From positions 37,535,956 to 37,599,955 of the forward strand of contig CM048851.1 of NCBI GenBank assembly GCA_026545225.1: a stretch of DNA of 64,000 nt, written 5' to 3'. The notes beneath the pieces are model-generated. The model saw only the letters and a program-made list of their open reading frames with translations, had not been told where the DNA came from and made no database searches. The position numbers and the translations under genes were made by a program. Below are positions 38,975-50,936 of this stretch, piece after piece. The stretch comes from Cornus controversa. Lineage: Eukaryota > Streptophyta > Magnoliopsida > Cornales > Cornaceae. Each line of letters opens with the position of its first letter. Positions within the stretch are counted from its first letter, which is position 1.

Positions 38975-40190
38975 GAACGATAGGACAGATTCGAGAGAAG
39001 GGAAGCATTACCTGTCAAAGGGGGGAGGGTTATCTTAATGAATAACACATTATCGTTTCTTCCTACTTATTTCCTCTCCTTTTTCGGTGGCCAGAAGGAT
39101 TGAGAGACTTCAGCGCAACTTTTTATGAGGCGGCCTTGCAGATGAAGCAAAATATCATCTTGTTCGTTGGGATTAGATTTGTATGTCGATTCAGATGGGA
39201 GGAGTGGGGATTAGAATATTGGAGATTTTCTATAAGGCTTTGTTAGGGAAATAGTTGTGGAGATTTGGGGTGGAGCGACATAAACTTTGGCGGAGGGTCA
39301 TTTCCAGTATATTTGGGGAGGATCAGTGTTATCAAAGGCCCTAGGCGCACTAAAGCTCTCAATGTCTTTTGGAGCCTAGGCGCAAGGCGAAGTGCAAGCC
39401 TGAGTGAAGCGAGGCGCACAATTGAAAATTTAAATTAGTATAAATTAATTCACATCTCATAATCAATATTCTAAGGTGTCTTTCGAGTTGTTGTATTGCC
39501 AAGTGGTGGTCGGTGATGGAATTGATTCTCGAATCTTGGTTCCTTCCTCTAAGGAGAGGTTTGATGTGTGTTCCTTCTATAGATCCCTCTCAGAGGCTTC
39601 GGGGACTCTATTCCGTGGAAGGCGATTTGGCACTCGAAAGCTCCTCCTAAGGTGTCTTTATTCGCATGGACAACAATGTTGGGTCGGATTCTCACAATTG
39701 ATAATCTCCAAAAGAGGGGACACTTCCTCTCCAACTGTCGTATTATGTGCGAAAGGGATGAGGAGTCGGTTGATCATCTCCTTCTCCATTGCTCTCTGGC
39801 TAAGGATTGCTAGGATTTATTTCTCGGGATCTTTGGAGTTCAGTAGGTCATGCCTATCTCTACGAAGTGTGACTTGGCAGCTTGGAGGGGGTGTCCCACA
39901 AGCCCCCAAATCCGAGATGTCTGGCGTACGGTGACTCTGTGCATTTGGTGGTCTCTATAGAATGAAAGGAATAGAAGATCTTTCAAAAATAAGGAAAACC
40001 CCATTAGCGTGCTCAAGTCCTCTATCATCCAAACTTTATTTCTTTGGGCTCAGGGGCATTTTTGTTTATCTATAGAGGAATTTGTTGATTTTCTTGACTC
40101 GTTACGATCTTAAGGGGTCCTTTCCCCTTCTTGTTGTTTCAGGACACGCTCCCCTTTTGAACACTTTTTATAATATCATTACTTATCAGA
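38975..40190 (+). mobile_element. Degenerate LINE ORF2 3' fragment
   Basis: Frame-shifted pieces translate into the distal reverse-transcriptase region (ARRIERLQRNFL, ALLGK, RVISSIFG) and the zinc-binding tail of plant L1 ORF2 (EESVDHLLLHCSLAKDC, VWRTVTLCIWWSL, NERNRRSFKN). It ends with a short A-rich tail after CATTACTTATCAG, typical of plant LINEs. Multiple stops and frame changes make it dead. No target duplication was found. Confidence 0.82.
39328..39475. mobile_element. Truncated small element inserted in the LINE
   Basis: Splits the LINE. It starts CAGTGTTATCAAAGGC and continues with repeated AGGCGC-type motifs, closely resembling the left part of the element at 46967-47624. The right end is missing, so it is a truncated family member. 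Confidence 0.6.
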
Positions 40191-40551
40191 AAAAAAAGAC
40201 ACTATTTACACACCTTGAGAAGCTCTGTGTATGTTACTTCATTTTTCCCTGCCAATTTGCTCTCCATCAAATCCAAACAATCATTGGCATGATTTAAACT
40301 ATTCATTCGAGCACAAGCCCCCAAAACATTGTTGTACATGGGCAACGCAATTGCCTTGTTCAATTAACCAATCAAATTGCCAAAATGTTACCAGGTAATC
40401 TTATATTTGATCGATTCATGAGTAATTATGAAAGTACTAGTAAGACTATGCAGAACAAAACTATACCTCATCTAGGTACCCTTATGAAGAAGCTGTGGAA
40501 AACCACCTTGCATGAAGAAACCTCTCCATAATAAATCAAAGGAAATCTTAA

Positions 40552-40596
<45 letters not shown>

Positions 40597-41941
40597 CAAA
40601 AGCTATTATCAGTGTAACATATAAAAATATTACCTAGAGACAAAATGATGTAAATCAACATGAAATAATAGTTCTTTGGCTTTAATAGGAGCAGTATAAG
40701 TGTCATGCTTCCTCCATATCTAGAGCTTTTACAAGAACATGTTTCTGAGTTTTTTTTGAAATTATTGAAGGCAAAAATTCTTGCATAGTCTGGAGGTAGA
40801 GATTCCTGAAATTCATAAATAGGATGTTCCATAGCTTCCATGCTAAGAGGTAGAAGAATTTATTTTACAGAGCACAAACAGTAACGGTCATAAGAATTAC
40901 TTTAGGGTCCCATGATGAGGTCCTGAAGGACTTGAGGCCTCTATACCTGGCAAAACGTTTTCGAGCAGGAACATCTATCGGGGGTATCCACTTCGTCCGA
41001 GAATTCTCAAATATAACAAAGTACTATTAAAAACCATGAAACAATATACTCGCACAAGAATCAAGATTCTGACAAGAGTAGAATCTCTAAAGGATACATA
41101 CAATAAACATCCAGCCACTCAAACCATCTCAATTGGAAAATTCAAAAATGAAAGATAAAATTCAAATATACAAAAGCAACCTTCTTAGTCTTCAAGTGAG
41201 ATCAAACCTATAAATGCACACCATACAACAAAATAAAAAATAAAATAAAAATTAAAAAACTTGTTTCAAGCAATTTTGTCATCTTGTTTCTTGTTTAAGG
41301 ACCTAGGGGTAAAATATTACAGTAAGGTTTCAAATTGACTTAAGATTCCTAATGTAAAGGGGAGAGGGGCATGGAGGATATCCATATGCAAAATTAAGCG
41401 GATGTCACATGTTCCATGAGAAACAAATGCTCACCCAAGATGAACTACACAACAGGCCTGCTATAAATCCTGAACTTCTGGGTCTGATTAACAATGACAA
41501 GGTTAAAAACTGCACTAAACCCCACAATGGAAGGAGTGACGAAGAAAAGGAAAAAAAAACACCGACACACACACGCACACTAGACATTCAGTGCGGCTCA
41601 TATAAGAAATATAGTAGAATCTTCAGCTAAGATATGCAGGGCACTTCTGTGAACAATCGGAAGGTAGACGCTGGCAGCAATGAAAACCACAATCACAGCC
41701 ATCGTCTGTTTGGGCACTTAAAAAAAGTACTCATTTTTATGAAGTCCAACAATGCACAAAGAAAATGGGCATGATTATTTTTTTATCATGGATCTAGTCC
41801 ACAAACATTCTTCGCTATTTAACTTCTAGTGGTTTCAGATAAAACACAAATCAAGAGAAGTAATTAGTCAAATAGAAGCTTAACTGCTAGTATGCCAGAC
41901 TTTAATATCAAAGTTTGAACGAAAATCAACATAAGCAAAGT

Positions 41942-42222
41942 AAGCAACAACAACCAAGCCTTTTTCCAATTACTTGGGGTCGGTTACATGAATCCTATAT
42001 TTCCATTCCGCTCTATTTAAGGTCAATGCGTCGCTTAAGGGGAACGCCCTAGCATTTACTCGTGTATTCATACGATTCATGTTCATATTAGTCATGACAT
42101 AGTTTTACGTCGGCTGTCAAGCTAGCTGACACAACCCTCCTCCTTTATCCGGGCTTGGAACCAGCTGTGTAAGAAAATACAAGCGGAGTTCCGCCTATGT
42201 TTCTTAACACAGGCGGAGTTAA
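41942..42222. repeat. Dispersed repeat inserted in the TSR1 pseudogene
   Basis: About 280 bp absent from the parental intron at about 2333-2360. It begins AACAACAACCAAGCC and contains CTTGGGGTCGG, GTCAAGCTAGCTGACACAAC and ATCCGGGCTTGGAACCAGC, phrases I recognise from a widespread plant repeat of unsettled class. A duplicated CGGAGTT occurs near its right end. Boundaries are approximate. Confidence 0.6.
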
Positions 42223-42977
42223 TTAATTGAAGACCTTGTACTTCAGCAACTGTACATATTTTACGCTATAAATTGAACACTAACACTACTATCGGTTCCA
42301 CAAAAAAAATAATTATCTGGAACAAAGATAAGTACCCTCATCTTGAGCATGTGCAACTTTGATTTTCTGAATCTCATCTTCTATCTGCTCCTTCGTCAAA
42401 CTCTCACCTCCCTACAAGGGAAGGTAAACCTTTAGGATCCAAGAGAGAATTTATGGTGGCATACAAGGAAGAAGACATGTCTTTTGACAATCTGGAAAAG
42501 TGAAAATGACTCACTCGAGAATTTACCAGCAAAAATAAGAATATGCATTAGCAATGACAATGAAACAACAGTGTGCTAAAATATCAAATGCAGTGATGAA
42601 ATTAGAACATTAAGTAACAGTAACCTAGTTTTGGACTAATTACAAAGTTCAACAACTTATCATTTTCCATCAACAAGATCTATATGCTTTTTCAGAAACA
42701 ATAAGAATCAGTTGACTAAGTGCAATTGAGCAACCATGGCCTACTAAAACTTTTAAATTTGAAATGCAAGTTCTTAATCCAACCTCCCCATCCCTTCTTT
42801 CTTTCTTTATGCCATGAAACTTATAAAGCACTAGATTAGATAAGTGCCACAGTACACAAAAACCATCCTCATGACAAAAAGCCTACAAGAAGGTTATCGA
42901 GGCGATAACTGAACAGTAACAGAGCTATGCAACATACTAATAGAAACTGGGGCTAACTCTTTACTTATGCACCCCTT

Positions 42978-43405
42978 CATGGCGTTGATATCAGGATCTG
43001 TCTTTCTGGGCTAACTCCGCCAAGATTCAAGATTCAATCCTAAATGCCCTCCGGTTTCCTCTTAAAGTCAGGATGTCATCCCGATCTGCGGGCTTGCCAC
43101 TTTCAATCAAGATCATCTGATCCAGGAGCGGGCTATTCTATTGATATTATGTATTTTCATTTATTCGAATAATGATGCTTGATGGAAGGCCAAGAAAGGA
43201 TCTGTGCTCAACCCTGAATTTTCAATTCAGAAAACCTCAGGGGTTACAGAGAAGCAGATTAGAACTGAAAGTTTCAAATTTTTTATTTTTGGACTAGGAG
43301 ACAAGGGTGGAATTGAGACCCAAACAGTTGGAATCCATTTAGATTGAAGGATTTCAAATGAAGGAATATATATTTACTCATTCAAAAGAATTACAACATA
43401 AATTT
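42978..43405. repeat. Two tracts present only in the duplicated copy
   Basis: Relative to parental 3318-3435, the copy has about 190 extra bases at 42978-43170 (starting around TTGATATCAGGATCTG) and about 155 extra at 43250-43405. Without a third sequence I cannot say whether each is an insertion here or a deletion in the parent. Neither shows coding potential. Confidence 0.5.
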
Positions 43406-44335
43406 AAAGTGAGTGATCTGGGTTTCAGTTTTAACAGTGACTTGAGAGTCTCGTATGTATGGATTTCAAACAATAAGGTGGAAGGAGTTAAATAAAATCC
43501 ATGTCTTTAAGGATTTTTATTGCACAATGATTGCAATAAAAGATGTCTCTCAAACTTTATTCTAATATCCCCTTGAGTTTTAGAATCCAACTTCAATAAA
43601 CAATATTTTGTTTGAACTCAAAACTATTCATTTATCAAAATGTATCATTACGTTGAAAGTCCAAAAGAATAAAAGTAGGCCGAATGGTTATGTCTCGATC
43701 ATACAATTTGCAGATCAACAAGGGCTTGAAGGTTTTTCCATTGCGTTTAAATCCTTGATTTGAAAATCCCATAGAACAATAGGTATTAATATTTTCCTGC
43801 GATCACAATGGTAACTGATATTGTAGTTCCCTCTTAGCTCTTAGCTCTTAGAACATTGAACTGGACAACATATTTGTTGAGTTAAAATTTGTTCATCCTA
43901 GAAAAAGGAGGATCGCTGTGTTGATTATAATTACGATCTGACTTTTTCTGCACCTACTTACATCTACTAACATTTCCAATTATGATTTATCATGATATCA
44001 ACGATCTAATAATAAATATTCTTGATAAGAAGAATTGCACATTAACACTCAGGCATGTAACATTTACACTACTAGTAAAGTATATCCCCTATAACACTCA
44101 CCATAATCACAGAATAAACTTCGGTTTCTTCATCTGAGTCTCTGAAATTAAGTGAAACTGAAGCTTGGTCATCATGAATGTCCAATTTTTCATTAACCTC
44201 TTTGCCAAGGAAACCACTATATCTCTTTCATCCAACATCATGCCATCATCATCACTATTTGAATAGCTACATTTGAGTAAACGGCAATCCAAGCAGCCTA
44301 CGAAATTAAATTTTTACATATATTATATCAACCCA

Positions 44336-45296
44336 GTGACATATATATTTGTAATTGACAAATTTCGGTGTCAAAACTGAGTATGATCGAGTTTTAATTT
44401 TTCATTTAAATTCTTGTAATCAATCACGAAGTTGAAGACCAAGAGGATAAATCATAAAGCTGAAGGAACTTGATCATCTAAAGCATTCAAGTGGATTCTA
44501 ATGTTCATGGACATTGTTGAATCAAGTGTGAGTCACATAGTCTAAATAAGTGTGTGAGAACACATAGTATTTCATAGGATGAAGTCCGATTTTAAAAATT
44601 AGGGTTTTAAAGTTATTTTTCAGTAAGGAAACTTCTGTTTTGACTCTAAATTGATTTCTAAAATCCCTGAAACTTTGGGAAAAGTTTTAAAGGGTTTTTA
44701 ACTTGTTTTTCAAGTAATTCTAGGATTTCATCATCAATAAATACTCTCTTATGTTTTCTCTCAAATTATACTTTCAGAAAAATATTGTTTTAGAGAAAGC
44801 TTTGAAGTATTTCTAGGGCAAAAAATTCTTCATTAATTTTTTGTTTATCTTTCTTTGAGAGCACACACATATACACTGAGTGATTTAGGGTTGTGTCTCT
44901 CTCTGCTTGATCGATCATTCGAAGATCGCTTCACGAATTGCCTATTGATTAAGTCATTGGATTGTTTGGTTTGTTCTCAATTGTTTGCTGGTGAGGAAGG
45001 AGAAGACGATCGCGCTACGAAGGGAACAAAATATTCGCGGAGTATTCGTGTTCTTCCAGCAACCCTTCTGCAAGGATTGTGACGTTAGCCTGAAGTCTGC
45101 AGCAATTGGACGAGAAATCGCAAGAGTAAGTCTGAGGCGTTCAACATCAAATTCTTGCCCGTGGTTTTTTCCCCGTTCTGGGTTTTTTCACGTATATTTG
45201 GTGCCATCTCTACTTGCTTGCACTTTACTTGTGGTTGATTGATTAATTTTTTACACCCCACACCCCCCCCAGTAGCCACTTCTGCACCGTGCAACC
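44336..45296 (+). mobile_element. LTR-retrotransposon fragment, probably Copia-type LTR
   Basis: About 960 bp inserted between the pseudogene copies of exons 13 and 12, absent from the parental site at about 4340-4352. The 3' part contains the tract TTTTTTCCCCGTTCTGGGTT followed by TTTCACGT, typical of the R-U5 end of plant Copia LTRs. A candidate LTR runs from TGACATATAT to TTTTTTACA near 45.25 kb, followed by about 40 bases of C-rich DNA. The small reading frame at 44855-45242 lies in this LTR and is probably not a gene. No clear target duplication. Confidence 0.55.
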
Positions 45297-46966
45297 TTCT
45301 CACCATCAAGAAACATATACGAGGCCTTGTCCAAGACAACAAGTATAAAAAAGTACAAACCTGGTATTCAGAGGTGTCAAAGGTGCCCAGAGGAAGAATC
45401 CTTCTTCTCACTCTCTTCTCCTTTTGATATCTATCAACTTCAGCCATTTCCTCCTCTGTTGACTATGTCTGATTAAAAAGAATAACACTATAAACAACAA
45501 CTCCAAAAGCACAATAAACACACACACCCCTTAAAAAAAGATATATTATGGTAACAAAGTAAGTCTGGAGAAAAGTTTCGAATAAATCAACTGCCATACA
45601 AAAGTAACAGGTTAAGAAAAAGAAGAAGGGATGAAGTAATTAGAAATGATTTAAAAAAATTATATATAATAGGATATATGACTTGTAATTGAAAAGAATG
45701 GAAAAAGAGGATTCAGGCGATCGACCTCATTCATATAGGATGAAGGCATGATTACACCAGAAAATTATCTGGTAAGTTAGACAAGATTACATCCCTAGGA
45801 AGCCGAATAATTTAAATATATATATTTTTCCAAGCTACCTGTTCTGCTGCAAGAGGATCCAGAACATTTTCAACAAGTAAAGGCTATTGCTTCATAGGAT
45901 CGTGGTCTACGGAACTGATGACCTGCATCATTTAAGCCGTAAGATGAATTATGATGAAACACACAATTGAATTGCTACATAAACAGACTTAAAGAAGACA
46001 ATAGCCTGGCTTTGTAGCCCAAGTGGTATCCAAAACGTTGTAATTTTTTTTTTTTGACAAGTATTCATTGAAGAGCGCCCAAAAAGGGCGCGGTGGCCCA
46101 GAACTGGTATGTTTTCTTCTTCTTTTTTTTTTTTTTATATAAGCAGCAAAAAAGTATGAATTCGATGGTACCCAAAGAAAAATGACAGTATCTCAAGAGA
46201 AATGCATTATTATTTTTTTCTAAAAAAAAAAGAAGTAAAGATAAGCACACGTGCATCGCCCCATTTTAAATTGAATGGCCAAGACACGCTTAGTACCATA
46301 ACATAACTATTGCGATTGAGCTCATTTTTTCCCCCTTTTTGATAAGCTAAAATCATACTTAACATTTCAATATGAAACATTATCATAAACATATCAATGA
46401 TCAATCAGGCTCAAATATTACGTACACTTTAACTAATTACACCTTTCAAAACATGCTCAGATAAGAGTTCAATGTAAATTGTAATTACAAGCAAGATATT
46501 TGAATTGAAGACTCATCGGAACTTTGTTCAATTGCGTTATAGCGTAAAACACCTTAATGATTGAATATTTCGTGCTTTGAAACTGAATATGAGTCGCCGT
46601 TGGGGGTAGTAGATTTCACAGAGGTGCATATGAGTCGGTCCAATTCAGGTCAATTGTAAACCCAGAACCAAACCAGCCTAGGTTAAAATTGTAAGTCAAT
46701 CGCTATACTGAGGAGTTGGGATTCATCAACCCACCACAGGGTTACAGCCCATTCATAGGGTGTCTGTCACAAAAAACTATAAAAGAGGTGAAATCGGAAT
46801 TTTCTCTTCCAGTATCTGGGATGAACTTCCCGGTCTCTGCAGAAGTCAATGAATCCACATCAGATACCACTTATAGGATGAGGACTTGTTTGCCACATAA
46901 AACTATAAAAGACGTAAAAGGGGAATATTCTCTTCCAGTATCTGGAATGAACTTCCCAGTCTTTTA

Positions 46967-47624
46967 CATAGTTGTTAAAGGCTCAAGGCGCACTAAGGCG
47001 CTAAAGCCTCCTGGAGCCTGAGGCGCGGGCCTGACTGAAGTGAGGCGCAAGTTGAATTTTTTTTAAAAAATATAACATTTGTAGTGAGTGAGTGAAACAA
47101 TGTAGAACAACTACAATTGAGAGCAAATAAAAAGCATATTCATGGCAATTAACAACAAATGAAACAAAAAAAAAAAGAGATTCCGGAGTGAGTGAAAAGT
47201 GAGAACTGAGGAGATGCTTGCAAACTATTTACATGGCAACTCCCCATTATGAAACTAGAATACTAAGCGCCAAAAAAAGCTATTAATCAGTGAGGCTAGA
47301 TCACAACAGAACAGAGGATGTGGAGGAATTAAATTGAAGAATAAAAGAGAAAAATCATTGATTTTCTGATATGAAATTACTTCAAAGATTAAAAAAAATA
47401 GAACAAGAATAAGACAAGGTTTTGAAGAAAAACAGATTAAAAAAAACTAGGCATGCACAGGTTCTGCAGAAGTTTGAAGAAGAAGAAGAGAGGAAAAAAA
47501 AAATAGAGCATGCACTTGCTGCGCCTCGCACCTATTTGCTTGAGGCGCGCGCCTCTTTCAAAGCACCTCGCCTGGACATACCTTAGGCGCAGAAGTTGCG
47601 CCTCACGCGCCTTTGACAAGTATG
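46967..47624. mobile_element. Non-autonomous hAT-like element with GGCGC subterminal repeats
   Basis: A 658-bp insertion in the TSR1 pseudogene with 8-bp target duplications GTCTTTTA (46959-46966 and 47625-47632). Termini are inverted: CATAGTTGTTAAAGGC and, on the other strand, CATACTTGTCAAAGGCGC. AGGCGC repeats crowd both ends; the middle is A-rich. The parental intron has the empty site at 6127-6134. No transposase. Confidence 0.88.
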
Positions 47625-50600
47625 GTCTTTTACATGTGCAGAAGTCAATGAACCCACATCAGATATATAGACAATCATAGCACAGTCGTTTTCTTTCTCA
47701 TTACCGCTCTAAAAAGATTGCAGGGCCTATCTGCTTTACTAATGAGATATAAAGGACTTTTCTCGCTTGTCTAAAACTACATAAGACTTTCTTCAATTAG
47801 TAAACAAGGGATGGATCAGAAGTCTGATAAGGCTATAAGAGATAGGGACTCCAGTAGTAAGAAACAGTCACTCAGTGAATCGCTCCATCAAATACTTTGA
47901 GATAGGGATAGAGGCGTGTCGGACTATTTATGAAGCATAGAAGTGTTTGGATGTTCCGAAACAATGGTAAATGTAACGAATGAGACCTTCAAAGGTACTT
48001 GCCCTTAAGTTCACAAGGATATGCCCAACACCTACCTTTCCAACTAAGTGCAACGTGATGACCCTTTAATTGACAATGTGCTTCCTATGAGGCCCTTTTC
48101 CCTAAATATCTTGGGAAGCGAAGAGGACAGGTCTGTAACCTGTTTGGTAAAATTATCCCAAAACTAGTCATTTACCCGATGAATTAATATCCTGAATCGC
48201 TATATTATTCGATAAGATCCTCATTACATATAACTTGCAATAATTAATCAATCATGAGGAGAAGGAGATGCGTGGATTATCAGTTGGTAGTTCCACTGAG
48301 CTAATATAGGGTATATGCACCATCGGAGTCATTTCATGCATGCGGATTAGAATCTAACCAATCTCATTGGTTCTTTAAAATTTGGCTTGCAGCACTAGAC
48401 CAACTTAATGGAGAACCGAATGAAAACAAGCCATGAAGATCAGATTAATTCCATTCTCAGGTTAGTCAGTCCAAATGAGCACCCCTAGTTTGAATGAAAC
48501 TTGATGACAAAAAATGATACTTCACATAAGAATTTAGATATTAAAAACTTAAATTACTATCTCCCTTTATTCTCTTACGCATTCCATGTCTTATCCCAAA
48601 ATTTCTCCTATATTCTTCTGCGTTTTTTAAAACCAACATTTTCTTTAAAAAGATGTATAAAGATTGATACAGGACCACCAAAAGCATAGCTTCAGCCATC
48701 GTAGCAACAAGTAAATAACTACACTAAGAAGTGACTCAGTTAAAGTTCCAGGTGAATGGCCAAAACACCACTGATCTGACTGGCCACAAGAGTATGCTAG
48801 ACCTACAATTTGTTAGAAAATATAGTCATAATTGGAGTCAACTCCATGTTCTTTGAATAACAAGGTTCTAACCTATAAACAAATGTCCCCCCTAAACACA
48901 ATTTGTATCCTTCATTTCCGATTCTTTAAAAAACATTAAATGCCATTCTCCAGAAATTTTCTTAATAAGCAGGTCTTCTACAACCTTTTTAACAACCAGA
49001 ATAATCAATCAAGGGATATCTGCTTTAACTTCTTAGGGTTCCGAGAGATTTTCAGTTTTGACTCCCTCACATAAATTGAAAAATGCTTCTTTTTGCAGGC
49101 TACTTATTTTTTTTTTTTTTTTCCCCGGAAGAGTACTTCAGAACTCGTATTAGAGCTTAAACACTTCACCTCCTCTTTAGTCATGGCAGGAGATACCACG
49201 GAAGCTAACAGCAGCCGGTCGTACCCCAAGTCCGTATCTTTTTTGATTTTTGTCAACATCGTAGGACTGAATGAAACGTTGAAAAGATTCTCAGAGTCCA
49301 TTCTATTTTGCCTCTTCAAGATGATATCACGGTTTTGTGTCATTGCTTTGATTTGTACTCATTTCTTTGAGATAATAAAGAAACAAAGGAAAAAGTTGGC
49401 CACTTTACATGTAAAACAAAAATATCCTATTTGAGATGAACAATTTTACCGTGACTTCAATTTTTTCTCTTGTTTCTTTGGGAGGACAGAGGAATTAATG
49501 ATCTTATATGAAATATAAAATCCCACTGGAGATAAACGGTTCAAGCTAATGCAATTGTATATAGATTGTGTATGGAACAGTAGAATCAGGACTGGAAAGC
49601 ACCTAGCTTACAAAAGGAGGGTTTCATCCAAGACTGCATGTCATTGAAATGTTTTATTAATATTTTACAGCATTAATATTTCTTGCTTTTATAACATTAA
49701 ACACCAAACATTCTACTTGTTTTAATGAACCCCAAGATACATTAAACTACAACACATAAAAATGAAAAAAAGTAAACAGTGCAATACCAGGCTGACAGCA
49801 AGTACAAGGCTTTGCACAGCCATGTCAAAATGAGTATCTAATTTCTTGTAAGCTTTTTTGTTAGGAATTTAAAAAAGCTAAAACATAAATCAAGGTTAGA
49901 AAATTTAGAAAAAAATAATGAGTATCGTATATAGAGAACATAAGTGATGATTGACAATATAGTTTCTTCTTATACAGGACATGTAAGGAATAAACGAATA
50001 GCTGCAGGTCTTGTACTTCATCTGAATCCATAAAATCCCCTCCTTTCCTCACTTAAAGGACACAGATCTTTGAGAAGTCCGACCTTGAGGTTCGTGTTCC
50101 ACTTCCAAGGCACCTGAAACATGAACCTGATCCAAAAAAAGATTAAAACACAAAATGCGATACTTAAACACAAAACGCATGTCAAATGATGAATAATTTA
50201 CCAACTGATTTACTAAGAGACAGTGAGCACATAGATAACCAGTGAGATGGAGGGTATATTTCCCTTGATTGCAATCATCAGCTACCAAATCAACCTGTAA
50301 TGCATTGATGAATTAATTAAAATGATATATATGGCCTTACTGTAGGGCTCAGATAGTAACCATTTAATAAATTGGGAGTTCAACTTCTAAAGTTTTAAGA
50401 GGACATGCGACATTTTAGGGCCACAATGATTGTAACAAGCATTGGACCTACTGGCCAAACACACACACAGACCTCCAAAAAATAATGATACAGGGAAAAA
50501 ACACAATTACACAGATAAATGAAAAGAAAAAGTATAAGAAGAATGTAAAGCAAGGAATATTTAATAACAAACATACATGTCAGTATACTTTGAGTCATTT

Positions 50601-50936
50601 TTTTCTAGGAAAAAAGCATCCCTACTAAATTAGCATTATTGAAATGAAGATGCTGATGAGAAAAAAATATAGATGGTACAGAAACTAAAGGCAATCGTAG
50701 CAAGTAAAATGAAGAAACAATGAGAAAAAGCCATGATGATTCAGTAATGTGAGCATCAAATACATATTGTTCTACCAGGATGGCGCAATGTTTGAATTAT
50801 ATGCAAGCAGCAACATGAACAACAGAACCCTGAAACAATGTGATTGGAGACCATCAAGAAACATAATGGTCTATGACCAACAAAAGATATTGCCTTGGAT
50901 AGGGCACATAACCAGCCTCATGTATATGGAGTAAAC

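Larger units (their letters stand above)
40483..50310 (-). pseudogene. TSR1 pseudogene (3' part, duplicated copy)
   Basis: Carries recognisable copies of TSR1 exons 9 to 18 and lacks exons 1-8 with the promoter. Disabling changes are visible: an in-frame TAG at 45465-45463 replaces the Trp of TWPTE in exon 12; another TAG at 45886-45884 replaces a Glu in exon 11; a one-base insertion near 40.98 kb shifts exon 15; the exon 13 copy (44.1-44.3 kb) is frame-shifted; and a deletion of about 290 bp near 40.71 kb fuses parts of exons 16 and 17 and removes the intron between them. Some exons, such as the exon 14 copy near 42.34-42.41 kb, remain readable. No function is expected. Confidence 0.9.

Noticed and set aside
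39476-39934. 152-residue reading frame
   Set aside because: Wrong frame relative to the LINE ORF2 tail that the same DNA encodes on the plus strand; not a gene.
44855-45242. Two overlapping reading frames that look protein-like
   Set aside because: They lie in LTR-type DNA inserted in a pseudogene and follow the R-U5-like sequence; no known domain.
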